From NCBI RefSeq assembly GCF_004123195.1, contig NZ_SDLI01000001.1:484133-548132 (forward strand): a stretch of DNA of 64,000 nucleotides, in the 5' to 3' direction. The notes beneath the pieces are model-generated. The model did no database searches, was not told where the DNA came from, and worked only from the letters and a program-made list of their open reading frames with translations. Made by a program: the position numbers and the translations under genes. This document shows, one piece after another, positions 36,876 through 46,827 of this stretch. Numbering within the stretch: position 1 is the first letter of the stretch; every line of letters starts with the position of its first letter. The DNA comes from Ammoniphilus sp. CFH 90114 (GTDB lineage Bacteria; Bacillota; Bacilli; Aneurinibacillales; RAOX-1).

Positions 36876-38123
36876 ATGTTTGAGGTCTTATCCATCATTC
36901 TAGTGTTTGGTGCGTTAGTGTTTTTTCATGAGTTAGGGCACTTGGTATTTGCAAAGCGTGCCGGAATACTCTGCCGTGAGTTTGCGTTAGGTATGGGTCC
37001 GAAGTTATTTTCTTTTAAAAAAGGAGAAACCACTTATACCCTGCGCTTGTTGCCCATCGGTGGATTCGTCAGAATGGCAGGAGAGGATCCTGAGGTGGTG
37101 AAGATCAACCCAGGACAAGAAATAGGGATCATTCTTGAAAATGAAAAGATCGTTCGAATTATTGTTGATCAGTTAAGATCTCATCCTCAAGCCGAAGTGA
37201 TCTCCGTTGAACGAATCGACTTGGATAAAAAATTACTTATTGAGGCTTACCTCGATGGAGAATTGCATCGTTGGAACGTCCATCCTCAAGCTATGATGGT
37301 TTCTCATGGACAAGAGATACAGATTGCCCCTTGGGATCGCCAATTTGGAAGCAAGACGGTTCGTCAGCGAGCAACAGCTATCTTTGCCGGCCCTGCTGCG
37401 AATTTTATCCTTGCTTTCATCCTTCTTATGGTGATGGCACTTTCTTATGGAACACCTACGAATCTACCTTACTTAGGAGAGATCAGTAAAGGCGGACCTG
37501 CTGAACGTGCGGAACTCAAAGAAGGAGATCGAATCTTACAAGTTAACAATCAAGCGGTTCAGTCATGGCAAGATATCGTGACGATTGTTAGTCAATCACC
37601 CGGACAGGAATTGACCTTTATTATTGAAAGAAATAAAGAGCAATTCACAGTACCGTTAGTCACAGATTCGCTAGACGTGGAAGGGAAGGCCGTAGGTAAA
37701 ATAGGAGTTTATCCTCCTGTAACGAAGGAATTCGGACCATCCTTAAACTATGCAGGAGAGACGACCTGGCAGTTTTCTACTCTCATCTTTAAGGGGCTAG
37801 GCATGTTGGTTACGGGCAAGGTTTCTATGGATGAACTTTCGGGCCCTGTTGGGATTTTTAATTATACCTATGAAGCCGCAGAAAGAGGCATGGCTATCCT
37901 ATTGAAATGGTCTGCTATTCTAAGTATAAATTTAGGGATTATTAATCTTCTTCCTTTACCTGCTTTAGATGGTGGGAGATTAGTGTTTCTCATGCTTGAA
38001 GCCGTTCGTGGAAGACCTGTGGACCCGCAAAAGGAAGGTATGGTTCACTTCTTAGGCTTTGCTTTCTTAATGCTATTGATTTTAGTAATCACGTGGAATG
38101 ATATTCAAAGATTTTTCTTCTAA
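36876..38123 (+). CDS. rseP: RIP metalloprotease RseP (site-2 protease)
   Basis: RseP is an intramembrane zinc protease that releases anti-sigma factors and clears signal peptides. The 415-residue product has HELGH at 18-22 in the first helix, a PDZ domain at about 190-265 (GGPAERAELKEGDRILQVN), and the second metal ligand region LLPLPALDGGRLVF. An insertion of about 70 residues (about 75-150) precedes the second helix and is variable in the family. Confidence 0.95.
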   Translation: MFEVLSIILVFGALVFFHELGHLVFAKRAGILCREFALGMGPKLFSFKKGETTYTLRLLPIGGFVRMAGEDPEVVKINPGQEIGIILENEKIVRIIVDQLRSHPQAEVISVERIDLDKKLLIEAYLDGELHRWNVHPQAMMVSHGQEIQIAPWDRQFGSKTVRQRATAIFAGPAANFILAFILLMVMALSYGTPTNLPYLGEISKGGPAERAELKEGDRILQVNNQAVQSWQDIVTIVSQSPGQELTFIIERNKEQFTVPLVTDSLDVEGKAVGKIGVYPPVTKEFGPSLNYAGETTWQFSTLIFKGLGMLVTGKVSMDELSGPVGIFNYTYEAAERGMAILLKWSAILSINLGIINLLPLPALDGGRLVFLMLEAVRGRPVDPQKEGMVHFLGFAFLMLLILVITWNDIQRFFF

Positions 38124-38162
38124 TTGATTGTGCTGTGTACGCGTTTAAGGAGGATGAAGGAA

Positions 38163-39872
38163 TTGCGTCAATCGAGTTTGTTACTTCCGACACTAAGAGA
38201 AGTGCCATCGGAAGCAGAGATAGCTAGTCATAAATTAATGTTGCGTGCTGGTTTGATTAAGCAATTGGTTTCTGGTGTGTACTCTTACTTGCCCCTTGGG
38301 TACCGAGTGGTACGAAAGGTAACTCAGATCGTTCGTGAAGAGATGGATCGTTCCGAGGCACAAGAAATATCGATGCCTGCTATTCAGCCTGCAGAACTTT
38401 GGCAAGAGACAGGAAGATGGGAAGCGTACGGTCCTGAGTTGATGAGACTAAAAGATCGTCATGACCGCAGCTTTGTATTGGGTCCTACTCACGAAGAAGT
38501 CGTCACTAGTATAGCTAGAGATGGAATTAACTCTTACAAGAAGTTACCGATTAACTTATACCAGATTCAAACGAAGTATCGTGATGAGGTAAGGCCAAGA
38601 TTCGGTGTTATTCGGGCGAGAGAATTCATCATGAAGGATGCTTATTCCTTCGATGTTGATCGTGATGGTTTGGACCGTAGTTATCAGGCGATGTATGACG
38701 CTTATACTCGTATTTTTACAAGATGTGGAATGGACTTTAGAGCTGTTGAAGCAGATGCTGGAGCCATTGGTGGAAAAGGGACACATGAGTTTATGGCCCT
38801 TTCCGATATAGGTGAGGATACGATTGCTTATTGTAACTCTTGCAACTATGCAGCTAACCTAGAAAAGGCTGATGTTGTGTACCAAGGTCAAGCTTCTGGG
38901 GAAACTTCCGAAACGCTAGAAAAGGTGCATACACCTGCGATTAAAACAATAGCTCAGCTTACAGAGTTTTTAGGCTTACCAGCGGAGAAGACGATAAAGT
39001 CGCTCTTGTTTAAGGTGGATCAACAGTATGTTCTTGCTCTTATTCGTGGAGATCATGAATTAAACGATATTAAACTTAAGAACATGTTTGATGCAAATGT
39101 AATCGACATGGCAACTGAACAAGAGGTAATGGAGGTTCTTGGTTCGCCTGTGGGATTCGTAGGTCCTATTGGACTTCAAGAAAAACCAGTAGCTATTGTG
39201 GCGGACCAAGCCGTGAAAGATATGGTCAATGCCGTGGTTGGTGCTGGTGTAGCTGATTATCATTATAAAAATATCACACCGGGTCGTGATTTCGAGGTTT
39301 CTCAGTATGGAGACTTAAGAAATATTCAAGAAGGCGATCCATGTCCGCAATGTGGAGGAGAGATTCGATTTGCAAGAGGCATTGAGGTTGGTCATGTTTT
39401 CAAGCTAGGTACACGTTATAGCGAAAAAATGAAAGCAACCTTCCTTGATGAAAACGGGAAAGAAAAACCTATGATCATGGGTTGTTACGGAATAGGCATC
39501 TCGCGTACGGTTGCAGCCGTTGTGGAACAAAATCATGATGAGAATGGTATTATATGGCCTCTTTCCATTGCACCGTTTCATATCCACCTTATCGCGGTCA
39601 ACCCTAAGAATGAGGATCAGTTAAAATTAGCTGAAAGCCTGTACGAGCAAATTTCCCAAGCAGGATATGAGGTGTTATACGACGATCGACCAGAACGTGC
39701 AGGGGTGAAATTTAAAGATGCAGATCTTATCGGACTTCCTTTGCGCATTACGATAGGGGCAAAGGCAAGTGATGGTCTAGTTGAATGCAAGATACGCAAG
39801 TCCGGGGAAATGCAGGAAATCGCCGCTGATCAAGTTTTGGACTATATGAAAGAAACACTATCTAAGCTATAA
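38163..39872 (+). CDS. proS: Proline--tRNA ligase
   Basis: A class II synthetase of the bacterial type with an inserted editing domain at about 225-385. The product has 569 residues. Motif 2 ([24 protein letters not shown]) and motif 3 ([14 protein letters not shown]) are intact. The start is taken as the TTG at 38163 ([19 protein letters not shown]), nine bases after AAGGAGG. The ATG at 38154 touches the Shine-Dalgarno sequence and is unlikely. No T-box leader is visible upstream. Confidence 0.96.
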   Translation: MRQSSLLLPTLREVPSEAEIASHKLMLRAGLIKQLVSGVYSYLPLGYRVVRKVTQIVREEMDRSEAQEISMPAIQPAELWQETGRWEAYGPELMRLKDRHDRSFVLGPTHEEVVTSIARDGINSYKKLPINLYQIQTKYRDEVRPRFGVIRAREFIMKDAYSFDVDRDGLDRSYQAMYDAYTRIFTRCGMDFRAVEADAGAIGGKGTHEFMALSDIGEDTIAYCNSCNYAANLEKADVVYQGQASGETSETLEKVHTPAIKTIAQLTEFLGLPAEKTIKSLLFKVDQQYVLALIRGDHELNDIKLKNMFDANVIDMATEQEVMEVLGSPVGFVGPIGLQEKPVAIVADQAVKDMVNAVVGAGVADYHYKNITPGRDFEVSQYGDLRNIQEGDPCPQCGGEIRFARGIEVGHVFKLGTRYSEKMKATFLDENGKEKPMIMGCYGIGISRTVAAVVEQNHDENGIIWPLSIAPFHIHLIAVNPKNEDQLKLAESLYEQISQAGYEVLYDDRPERAGVKFKDADLIGLPLRITIGAKASDGLVECKIRKSGEMQEIAADQVLDYMKETLSKL

Positions 39873-39891
39873 TATGATTGAAGAAGGTTGG

Positions 39892-39926
39892 GTTCCGATT
39901 AACTCTCGGAACTCTTTCTCTTTTTT
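39892..39926 (+). terminator. Terminator after proS
   Basis: A 7-bp stem (39892-39898 with 39906-39912) with a 7-base loop and a following T-rich tract ending in TTTTTT (39913-39926). Confidence 0.7.
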
Positions 39927-39981
39927 GGAACGTATTTTGTGTTATGGGTAAGGAGAAATAGTAAAGCAGGGGTGTAAGGGG

Positions 39982-42900
39982 ATGCAGCAATGGCTAGAAC
40001 AGAAGGAGCGATTTCAACTTCTTTTACGACAGGCTGACATACCTGAAGAGTATAGAAGCCTATATTTTGCAGAAGGAAGAATTGATAGATTAGAACTAAC
40101 AAGACAAAACAAGCAATGGACATTTTACATTGAACTAGAAAACATTTTGCCTAGTTTAGTCTATCGAGCTTTTATTCAGCGACTGCAAGCGACTTTCTCG
40201 CATATTGCAGTGGTAGATTGTTACGTGTCCTATATGAATCCAGTAGACATTCAAGCCTTCATTACAGATTATTGGGGGTACATTTTTGACATCCTGGCTG
40301 GCCAATTAACATCACTTGCCGGTATTATGAAGGAAACGGTGCCTGATATTGCAGGTAATAAATTAATTCTCTCCGTAACAAACGAGATCACTCTCTCCAT
40401 GGTAAAGAAAAAGGAAGTTGATCGTCTAATAAGTGCAACAATGTTTAAAATGCTAGGTACTCACGTTCAAGTAGAATTCAAGGTCGTAGAGTCTGATGAA
40501 GACTATCAAGCTTTTCTTGAACAACGTATGCAAGAGGATCGCTCTCGTGCCTTAGAAGCCCTCATTGAAACCGAGAAAGAAAAGGAAAAAGGAGAATCGA
40601 CCTCCCTCGCAGAGGCGAATGTGGAATTTCTCATTGGATATAAGATTCAGGATGATCCGAGCCCGATTCAGCAAATTGTGGAAGAAGAAAAGAGAATTAC
40701 CATTCAAGGTCAAGTGTTCTCTACTGAAATCCGGGAACTTAAGAGCGGAAGATCATTGCTCACCTTTAGAGTTACCGATTATACCGACTCGATTAGCGTA
40801 AAGATTTTTTCCCGTGATAAGGAAGATCTTGTGATGATGAAAGCCGTTAAAGAAGGCATGTGGGTCAAAGTAAGGGGACGAGTAACTTATGATCAGTTTG
40901 CCCGTGAACTTGCGATGGAAGCGAATGATGTAAATGAAATTAAACCAAAGAACATCAGACAGGATACAGCAACTGAAAAACGGATTGAACTTCATTTACA
41001 CACACCGATGAGTACAATGGATGCTATTACTCCTGTGAAAAAGCTGGTCGCTCAGGCTGCCAAGTGGGGACACAAGGCAATAGCCATTACGGATCACGCG
41101 GGGGTGCAGAGTTTTCCTGAAGCCTACAGTGCAGCACAAAAAGCTGGGATTAAGGTCATCTATGGGTTAGAAGCCAACATTGTAAATGATGGGGCGCCCA
41201 TCGCTTATAATCCTAGTGATTTGCCCTTAAAAGAGGCTACCTATGTGGTTTTTGACGTGGAAACGACGGGACTATCCGTTGTCTATAATCAAATTATTGA
41301 ACTAGCAGCCGTTAAAGTAAGAAATGGAGAGATCATTGACAGGTTCGAGAGATTCGCGAATCCACATGAGAATCTTACCAATACCATTATCGAGCTAACC
41401 GGCATTACCGATGATATGTTGGTCGATGCACCCGAGATTGACCAAGTATTGAATGATTTTAGGGAATTTGTAGGGGATGCCGTATTAGTAGCCCATAATG
41501 CTAAGTTTGACATGGGTTTTGTTAATACAGGATATCGGAAGTTGAATCAACCTGAGTTAAAAAATTCCGTTATAGATACATTAGAATTAGCTCGCTTTCT
41601 ATTGCCAGAGCTCAAAAATCACCGTCTTAATACAATCAGTAATTATTTAAACGTGGAGCTTGTGAGCCACCATCGTGCGGTTTATGACGCCGAAGCAACG
41701 GGAAATGTTCTCTGGAAAATGGTGTTGCGTCTGGAAGAACGCAACATGACGAATTTACTTCAACTTAACGATCATATGGGCAGAAACGGTGACTGGATGC
41801 GTCAGAGGCCTTTCCATGGGATGATTCTTGTGCAAAATCAGGTAGGATTGCGAAATTTATATATCCTTGTTTCCAAGGCGCATACCGAATACCTTCATCG
41901 AGTGCCTAGGATACCACGCAGTGAGCTTATTAAATATCGCGAAGGATTGATTATTGGTTCGGGATGTGAACGTGGAGAGCTGTTTGAAACCGTTATGCAG
42001 AAGTCCATTGAAGAAGCTGAGGAAGTTGCTAAATTTTATGACTACCTCGAGATACAACCTACCTATTATAATCTTCACCTCATCGAGAAGGAATTAGTGA
42101 AGGACGAACAGGCTTTGCGGGACATTAATCGAAAGATAATGGAGCTTGGGCAGAAGCTAGGAAAACCGGTCGTTGCCACCGGGAATGTACACTATCTAGA
42201 TCCACACGAAAAAATATATCGTCAAATTCTTGTTCGTAGTTTGGGTGGCGCAAGTATGCTTAAACCTGATAAGCTTCCAGATGCTCACTTTCCAACAACG
42301 AATGAGTTTCTAGATGAATTTAAATATCTTGGAGAAGATCAAGCTTATAATGTCGTAATCGCAGGACCGAGTCAAGTCAATGAATGGATAGAAGACGTTA
42401 AGCCGATTCCAGATAAATTGTATACACCAAAAATTGACGGTGCGAACGAAGATACGGAAGTGATGAGCTATGAACGTGCGAAAAGAATATATGGTGATCC
42501 GCTTCCGGAGCTCGTTCAAAAAAGACTGGAAAAAGAATTGAACAGTATTATTGGTCATGGTTTCGCGGTTATTTATTTGATCTCTCATAAGCTGGTGAAG
42601 AAGTCGCTTGACGATGGCTATCTTGTTGGTTCACGTGGTTCCGTAGGATCTTCCTTTGTGGCTACCATGATGGAAATCACAGAAGTTAACCCATTGCCTC
42701 CTCATTACGTTTGCCCGAGTTGCAAGCATTCTGAGTTTATAGAAGACGGTTCTGTGGCTTGCGGATACGACTTGCCGGATAGAGATTGTCCACAATGTGG
42801 CACAAAATACAATAAAGATGGACATGATATTCCCTTTGAAACATTCTTAGGTTTTAAGGGAGACAAGGTTCCCGATATTGATTTGAACTTTTCAGGAGAA

Positions 42901-44292
42901 TATCAACCGAGAGCACATAACTATACGAAAGTGTTGTTTGGTCCAGACTATGTGTACCGCGCCGGAACAATTGGTACAGTAGCAGATAAAACAGCGTATG
43001 GGTTTGTAAAGAAGTATGAAGAAGAAAAAGGATTACAACTTAAAAATACAGAGGTTCTTCGCCTAGCGTCAGGCTGCACGGGAGTAAAACGAACAACGGG
43101 TCAGCATCCCGGTGGTATTATCGTTGTTCCGGACTATACGGATATCTATGACTTTTGTCCAATTCAATTTCCAGCAGATGATAAGGAATCAGAATGGAAG
43201 ACTACCCATTTTGACTTTCACTCGATTCATGATAACTTGTTGAAGCTTGACATATTAGGACACGATGATCCGACAGCGATTCGTATGCTACAGGATTTAA
43301 CTGGGCTGGATCCGAAGGGAATACCGACTGATGATAAAGCGGTTATGGGAATCTTTAGTAGTCCAGAATCTCTTGGTGTATCAACAGAACAAATAAGAAC
43401 GAATACGGGAACACTCGGGATTCCTGAGTTTGGTACAAAATTCGTACGACAGATGTTGGAAGATACTAAACCTTCAACGTTTGCGGAACTTGTTCAGATC
43501 TCTGGACTTTCCCATGGGACGGATGTTTGGTTAAATAATGCTCAAGAACTGATTCGTAAAGGGACCTGCACCTTAAAAGACGTTATTGGTTGTCGTGATG
43601 ATATCATGGTCTACTTGATGTATAAAGGCTTAGAACCGAGTCTCGCTTTTAAGATCATGGAAAGTGTGCGTAAAGGGAAAGGACTTACTCCAGAGATGGA
43701 GGAAGATATGTTGGCTAATAAAGTGCCAGACTGGTACATCTGGTCATGTAAGCAGATCAAATACATGTTTCCGAAGGCGCATGCAACGGCCTATGTTCTC
43801 ATGGCCGTACGTATTGCCTATTTTAAGGTTCACTATCCATTGGAGTATTATGCAACTTACTTTACAGTTCGTGCAGATGATTTTGACATTCCAATCATGG
43901 TTAAAGGCAGTGCCGCCATACGGGCGAAAATTGAAGAAATTGAAAGAAAAGGGAATGACGCTCAGCCGAAAGAGAAGAACTTGCTGACTGTACTAGAAAT
44001 TGCGTTAGAAATGTGCGAACGAGGCTTTCATTTCAAAAATATTGATTTATACCGTTCTCATGCCACTCAATTTCTCTTAGATGGTAAAGGCTTAATTCCT
44101 CCATTCAATTCCTTGCCAGGCGTTGGAACGAATGCCGCCATAAGCATTGCAGCTTCCAGAGAAAATGGAGAGTTTTTATCCATTGAAGATCTACAACAAA
44201 GGTCAAAGGTATCTAAAACCGTCATTGAATACCTGCAAGAACAAGGATGTTTACAGGGACTTCCTGCATCAAACCAATTATCATTATTCTAG
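39982..44292 (+). CDS. polC: DNA polymerase III alpha subunit, PolC type
   Basis: PolC is the replicative polymerase with built-in 3'-5' exonuclease found in Bacillota. At 1436 residues it is full length. In order: N-terminal domain, OB fold (about 235-320), PHP domain ([15 protein letters not shown]), DnaQ-type exonuclease ([20 protein letters not shown] at about 420-590), remainder of PHP, and the polymerase core including a Cys cluster ([17 protein letters not shown]) and [12 protein letters not shown] with catalytic aspartates. GGGG lies before the ATG. Confidence 0.98.
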   Translation: MQQWLEQKERFQLLLRQADIPEEYRSLYFAEGRIDRLELTRQNKQWTFYIELENILPSLVYRAFIQRLQATFSHIAVVDCYVSYMNPVDIQAFITDYWGYIFDILAGQLTSLAGIMKETVPDIAGNKLILSVTNEITLSMVKKKEVDRLISATMFKMLGTHVQVEFKVVESDEDYQAFLEQRMQEDRSRALEALIETEKEKEKGESTSLAEANVEFLIGYKIQDDPSPIQQIVEEEKRITIQGQVFSTEIRELKSGRSLLTFRVTDYTDSISVKIFSRDKEDLVMMKAVKEGMWVKVRGRVTYDQFARELAMEANDVNEIKPKNIRQDTATEKRIELHLHTPMSTMDAITPVKKLVAQAAKWGHKAIAITDHAGVQSFPEAYSAAQKAGIKVIYGLEANIVNDGAPIAYNPSDLPLKEATYVVFDVETTGLSVVYNQIIELAAVKVRNGEIIDRFERFANPHENLTNTIIELTGITDDMLVDAPEIDQVLNDFREFVGDAVLVAHNAKFDMGFVNTGYRKLNQPELKNSVIDTLELARFLLPELKNHRLNTISNYLNVELVSHHRAVYDAEATGNVLWKMVLRLEERNMTNLLQLNDHMGRNGDWMRQRPFHGMILVQNQVGLRNLYILVSKAHTEYLHRVPRIPRSELIKYREGLIIGSGCERGELFETVMQKSIEEAEEVAKFYDYLEIQPTYYNLHLIEKELVKDEQALRDINRKIMELGQKLGKPVVATGNVHYLDPHEKIYRQILVRSLGGASMLKPDKLPDAHFPTTNEFLDEFKYLGEDQAYNVVIAGPSQVNEWIEDVKPIPDKLYTPKIDGANEDTEVMSYERAKRIYGDPLPELVQKRLEKELNSIIGHGFAVIYLISHKLVKKSLDDGYLVGSRGSVGSSFVATMMEITEVNPLPPHYVCPSCKHSEFIEDGSVACGYDLPDRDCPQCGTKYNKDGHDIPFETFLGFKGDKVPDIDLNFSGEYQPRAHNYTKVLFGPDYVYRAGTIGTVADKTAYGFVKKYEEEKGLQLKNTEVLRLASGCTGVKRTTGQHPGGIIVVPDYTDIYDFCPIQFPADDKESEWKTTHFDFHSIHDNLLKLDILGHDDPTAIRMLQDLTGLDPKGIPTDDKAVMGIFSSPESLGVSTEQIRTNTGTLGIPEFGTKFVRQMLEDTKPSTFAELVQISGLSHGTDVWLNNAQELIRKGTCTLKDVIGCRDDIMVYLMYKGLEPSLAFKIMESVRKGKGLTPEMEEDMLANKVPDWYIWSCKQIKYMFPKAHATAYVLMAVRIAYFKVHYPLEYYATYFTVRADDFDIPIMVKGSAAIRAKIEEIERKGNDAQPKEKNLLTVLEIALEMCERGFHFKNIDLYRSHATQFLLDGKGLIPPFNSLPGVGTNAAISIAASRENGEFLSIEDLQQRSKVSKTVIEYLQEQGCLQGLPASNQLSLF

Positions 44293-44328
44293 AAAATGGA
44301 AATATAATGTTTTTCCGGGTACCTGTTA

Positions 44329-44357
44329 TTGCTAGGGCTTCTGGGTTATGGTATAAT
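44329..44357 (+). promoter_or_regulatory. Sigma-A-type promoter of the rimP-nusA-infB operon
   Basis: TTGCTA (44329-44334), 17 bases, TATAAT (44352-44357) with an extended -10 TGG. It is 37 bases past the polC stop, and the transcript would carry a leader of about 180 bases before rimP. Confidence 0.8.
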
Positions 44358-44364
44358 CTTTTTG

Positions 44365-44548
44365 GAAATACTAAGGATACTTGAATTTTTGAGAGTGGGG
44401 AAACCCACTCTTTCGTTTTATACTTTTTGAGCAGTTGGTAAGGGAGATAAATAACCGGAGAGAATCCAAGTCGTTAACCGGAAGTTTTCTGTTAATTGGT
44501 GTTAGATTCTCCAGACAATACTTTAGCTTACATAAAGGAGGAAATTTG
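44365..44548 (+). promoter_or_regulatory. Structured 5' leader of rimP
   Basis: The leader begins with a stable hairpin, AGAGTGGG (44392-44399), GAAA loop, CCCACTCT (44404-44411), followed by a T-rich stretch (44412-44429), which could be an attenuator. Further down, GGAGAGAATCC (about 44458-44468) can pair imperfectly with GATTCTCC (about 44506-44513). The ribosome site AAGGAGG follows. I recognise no known riboswitch class. Confidence 0.5.
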
Positions 44549-45007
44549 ATGGGTAAGAATGTAACTGCAGTTGTTGAAGAACTCGTGACACCCATCCTTA
44601 CAGACATGAGCATCGAGCTCGTTGATATAGAATACGTAAAAGAGGGAAACAACTGGTTCTTACGTGTATATATCGATAAAGAAGGCGGTATAGACATTGA
44701 GGACTGTGGAGCTGTCAGCGAAAAGCTGAGTAAGCGACTAGATGAAGTAGACCCCATCCCAGATGCCTATTTTCTCGAAGTATCCTCACCAGGCATAGAA
44801 CGCCCACTCAGGAAAGAGAAGGATTTTCATTGGTCTATTGGAAAACGAGTCCACTTGAAGACGAAGGAACCGATAGAGGATCTTAAAGTTTTTGAGGGTA
44901 CCTTGAGTCAGTTTACGGAAGGGATGATTATCATCCAAGAAGAAAACAAGTCGTACGTTATCCCAATGGATAAAGTAGAGAGTGCTCGTTTGGCTGTAGT
45001 ATTTTAG
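44549..45007 (+). CDS. rimP: Ribosome maturation factor RimP
   Basis: RimP assists 30S assembly. The product has 152 residues from the ATG at 44549 after AAGGAGG; the frame extends upstream through the leader but without family similarity. Signatures: [22 protein letters not shown] and [15 protein letters not shown]-type region (here [16 protein letters not shown]). It begins the nusA-infB operon. Confidence 0.96.
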   Translation: MGKNVTAVVEELVTPILTDMSIELVDIEYVKEGNNWFLRVYIDKEGGIDIEDCGAVSEKLSKRLDEVDPIPDAYFLEVSSPGIERPLRKEKDFHWSIGKRVHLKTKEPIEDLKVFEGTLSQFTEGMIIIQEENKSYVIPMDKVESARLAVVF

Positions 45008-45045
45008 TTCATACATATACAAGGTCTGTTCTAAAGGACAAGTAT

Positions 45046-45088
45046 AGCTGGTAAACGAAAAGAGAATATTCGACGTAGTGCACCAGCT
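45046..45088 (+). other. Inverted repeat between rimP and nusA
   Basis: AGCTGGT (45046-45052) pairs with ACCAGCT (45082-45088), and inside them CGAA (45056-45059) pairs with TTCG (45069-45072). The structure ends 25 bases before the nusA start, next to its ribosome site. A leader structure for nusA is possible; a terminator is not, as no T-run follows. Confidence 0.45.
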
Positions 45089-45112
45089 GATATATGAAGG
45101 AGGAATAAATCG

Positions 45113-46222
45113 GTGAACCCGGATTTTATTGAAGCTTTAAATGACCTAGAAAAAGAAAAAGGAATAAATAAGGAAATATTGATTGAAGCAATCGAGGCTG
45201 CTTTAATATCAGGATATAAGAGAAATTTCAATTCTGCTCAGAATGTCCGTGTAGATATCAATCGTGATACAGGGACGGTTAAGGTATTTGCCCGAAAGAA
45301 TGTGGTTGAGGAAGTGTTAGATCCTCGTTTAGAGATCTCTCTTGAGGCTGCCCAAGAAATTGACCCGAATTTTACATTTGACGATATTGTTGAAATTGAG
45401 GTCACCCCTCGCGACTTTGGTAGAATTGCTGCCCAAACAGCAAAGCAAGTAGTTACCCAAAGAATAAGGGAAGCTGAACGTGGAATTATTTTCAGTGAGT
45501 TTATTGATCGTGAAGATGATATCATTACGGGTATCGTTCAACGACAAGATCCTAGAAATTATTACATTGACTTGGGGAAAGTGGAAGCTATCATGCCAGT
45601 CAATGAAAAAATGCCCGGTGAGAACTTCCAGCAAGGTGACCGGATTAAAGCTTACATCACGAAAGTAGAGAAGACGACGAAAGGTCCCCAGATCTTTGTG
45701 TCAAGAACACATCCAGGTCTGCTAAAACGATTATTTGAATTAGAGGTGCCAGAAATTTTTGATGGTGTGGTTGAGCTAAAGTCGGTAGCGCGTGAAGCGG
45801 GAGACCGTTCTAAAATTGCTGTTCACTCTATAGATCCTAATGTGGACCCAGTAGGTGCATGTGTAGGACCTAAGGGAGCACGCGTGCAAACTATCGTTAA
45901 TGAATTGCGTGGAGAAAAGATTGATATTGTGAAATGGTCGGAGGACCCAACGGTATATGTTGCCAATGCACTGAGTCCTTCTAAGGTTCTCTCTGTAGAT
46001 GTAGCTGAAGATGAGAAAATGACAAGAGTCATTGTTCCGGACTACCAGTTATCATTGGCTATTGGGAAGCGGGGTCAGAATGCTCGATTAGCGGCTAAAT
46101 TAACCGGATGGAAGATCGATATTAAGAGCGAAACTCAGGCTAAGAAAGATGGCTATGAGGTTCCTGAAGGCTCTTATGATATACTAGAAGATGAGGCTGC
46201 CGAAGATCGTGTGAACGAGTAA
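45113..46222 (+). CDS. nusA: Transcription termination/antitermination factor NusA
   Basis: NusA binds RNA polymerase and modulates pausing and termination. The product has 369 residues, the short Gram-positive form without the C-terminal acidic repeats. It has an N-terminal polymerase-binding domain, S1 domain at about 135-200 (ITGIVQRQDPRNYYIDLGKVEA), and KH domains (DPVGACVGPKGARVQTI, LAIGKRGQNARLAAKLTGWKIDI). The start is a GTG after AAGGAGG. Confidence 0.97.
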   Translation: MNPDFIEALNDLEKEKGINKEILIEAIEAALISGYKRNFNSAQNVRVDINRDTGTVKVFARKNVVEEVLDPRLEISLEAAQEIDPNFTFDDIVEIEVTPRDFGRIAAQTAKQVVTQRIREAERGIIFSEFIDREDDIITGIVQRQDPRNYYIDLGKVEAIMPVNEKMPGENFQQGDRIKAYITKVEKTTKGPQIFVSRTHPGLLKRLFELEVPEIFDGVVELKSVAREAGDRSKIAVHSIDPNVDPVGACVGPKGARVQTIVNELRGEKIDIVKWSEDPTVYVANALSPSKVLSVDVAEDEKMTRVIVPDYQLSLAIGKRGQNARLAAKLTGWKIDIKSETQAKKDGYEVPEGSYDILEDEAAEDRVNE

Positions 46223-46235
46223 AGGGGGGATTCTG

Positions 46236-46517
46236 ATGAAGCCAAAGAAGATTCCTATGCGTAAGTGCGTAGCTTGCCAAGAGATGACCCCAAAGAAAGA
46301 ATTGATTCGTGTAGTTCGCAATCCGGAAGGACAAGTAAGTCTAGATTTAACTGGTAAAGCTTCCGGAAGAGGCGCATATATATGCAAGAAACAAGAATGC
46401 TTTTCCCTAGCTAGAAAACGTAAATCGTTGGATCGTTCTTTAGAAGTTGCTATTCCAGACGAAGTATACGAGCGGCTTGAAATGGAATTGATGGGGCTGA
46501 GTACCCGTGAGCCATAA
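46236..46517 (+). CDS. rnpM: RNase P modulator RnpM (YlxR)
   Basis: A 93-residue YlxR-family protein; the Bacillus subtilis member binds the RNase P RNA. Signatures are KIPMRKCVACQEMTPKKELIRVVR and GRGAYICKKQECF, with the conserved Arg/Cys pattern. It lies between nusA and ylxQ and overlaps ylxQ by 11 bases. Confidence 0.93.
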   Translation: MKPKKIPMRKCVACQEMTPKKELIRVVRNPEGQVSLDLTGKASGRGAYICKKQECFSLARKRKSLDRSLEVAIPDEVYERLEMELMGLSTREP

Positions 46518-46827
46518 AGTTGAACAATTTCTAGGTCTTGCGCAAAGAGCGGGAAAGTTAATCACAGGGGAAGAACTCGTTGTGAAGGCGATAAGGGCAA
46601 AACAGGTTCATCTTGTGATTCTCTCAGGTGATGCGTCAGATAATACTCTAAAGAAAGTAACGGATAAGTGTCGAACATATGACATCCCTTTACGTTTGTT
46701 TGCTGACAGATATCGTCTTGGGCACTACATTGGTAAGGAACAAAGGGTTGTCATCGGTGTAAAAGATTATGGGTTTGCCCGTGAACTGCTGAAGCATATG
46801 GACCAAGTTGAAGGGGGTAACGTATGA
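46507..46827 (+). CDS. rplGA: L7Ae/L30e-family RNA-binding protein YlxQ
   Basis: A 106-residue member of the L7Ae family whose relatives bind kink-turn RNA. The core [20 protein letters not shown] and [16 protein letters not shown] is intact. The GTG start lies within rnpM, and the end overlaps infB by four bases. Confidence 0.9.
   Translation: MSHKVEQFLGLAQRAGKLITGEELVVKAIRAKQVHLVILSGDASDNTLKKVTDKCRTYDIPLRLFADRYRLGHYIGKEQRVVIGVKDYGFARELLKHMDQVEGGNV

Noticed and set aside
38124-38162. Longer N-terminus for ProS
   Set aside because: The upstream in-frame codons overlap the ribosome site and the added residues do not resemble the family.
39873-39981. T-box or riboswitch before polC or proS
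   Set aside because: No T-box sequence or known aptamer feature is visible; only a terminator after proS.
43664-43987. 107-residue frame on the plus strand within polC
   Set aside because: It is an out-of-frame shadow of the polymerase C-terminal region with no ribosome site.
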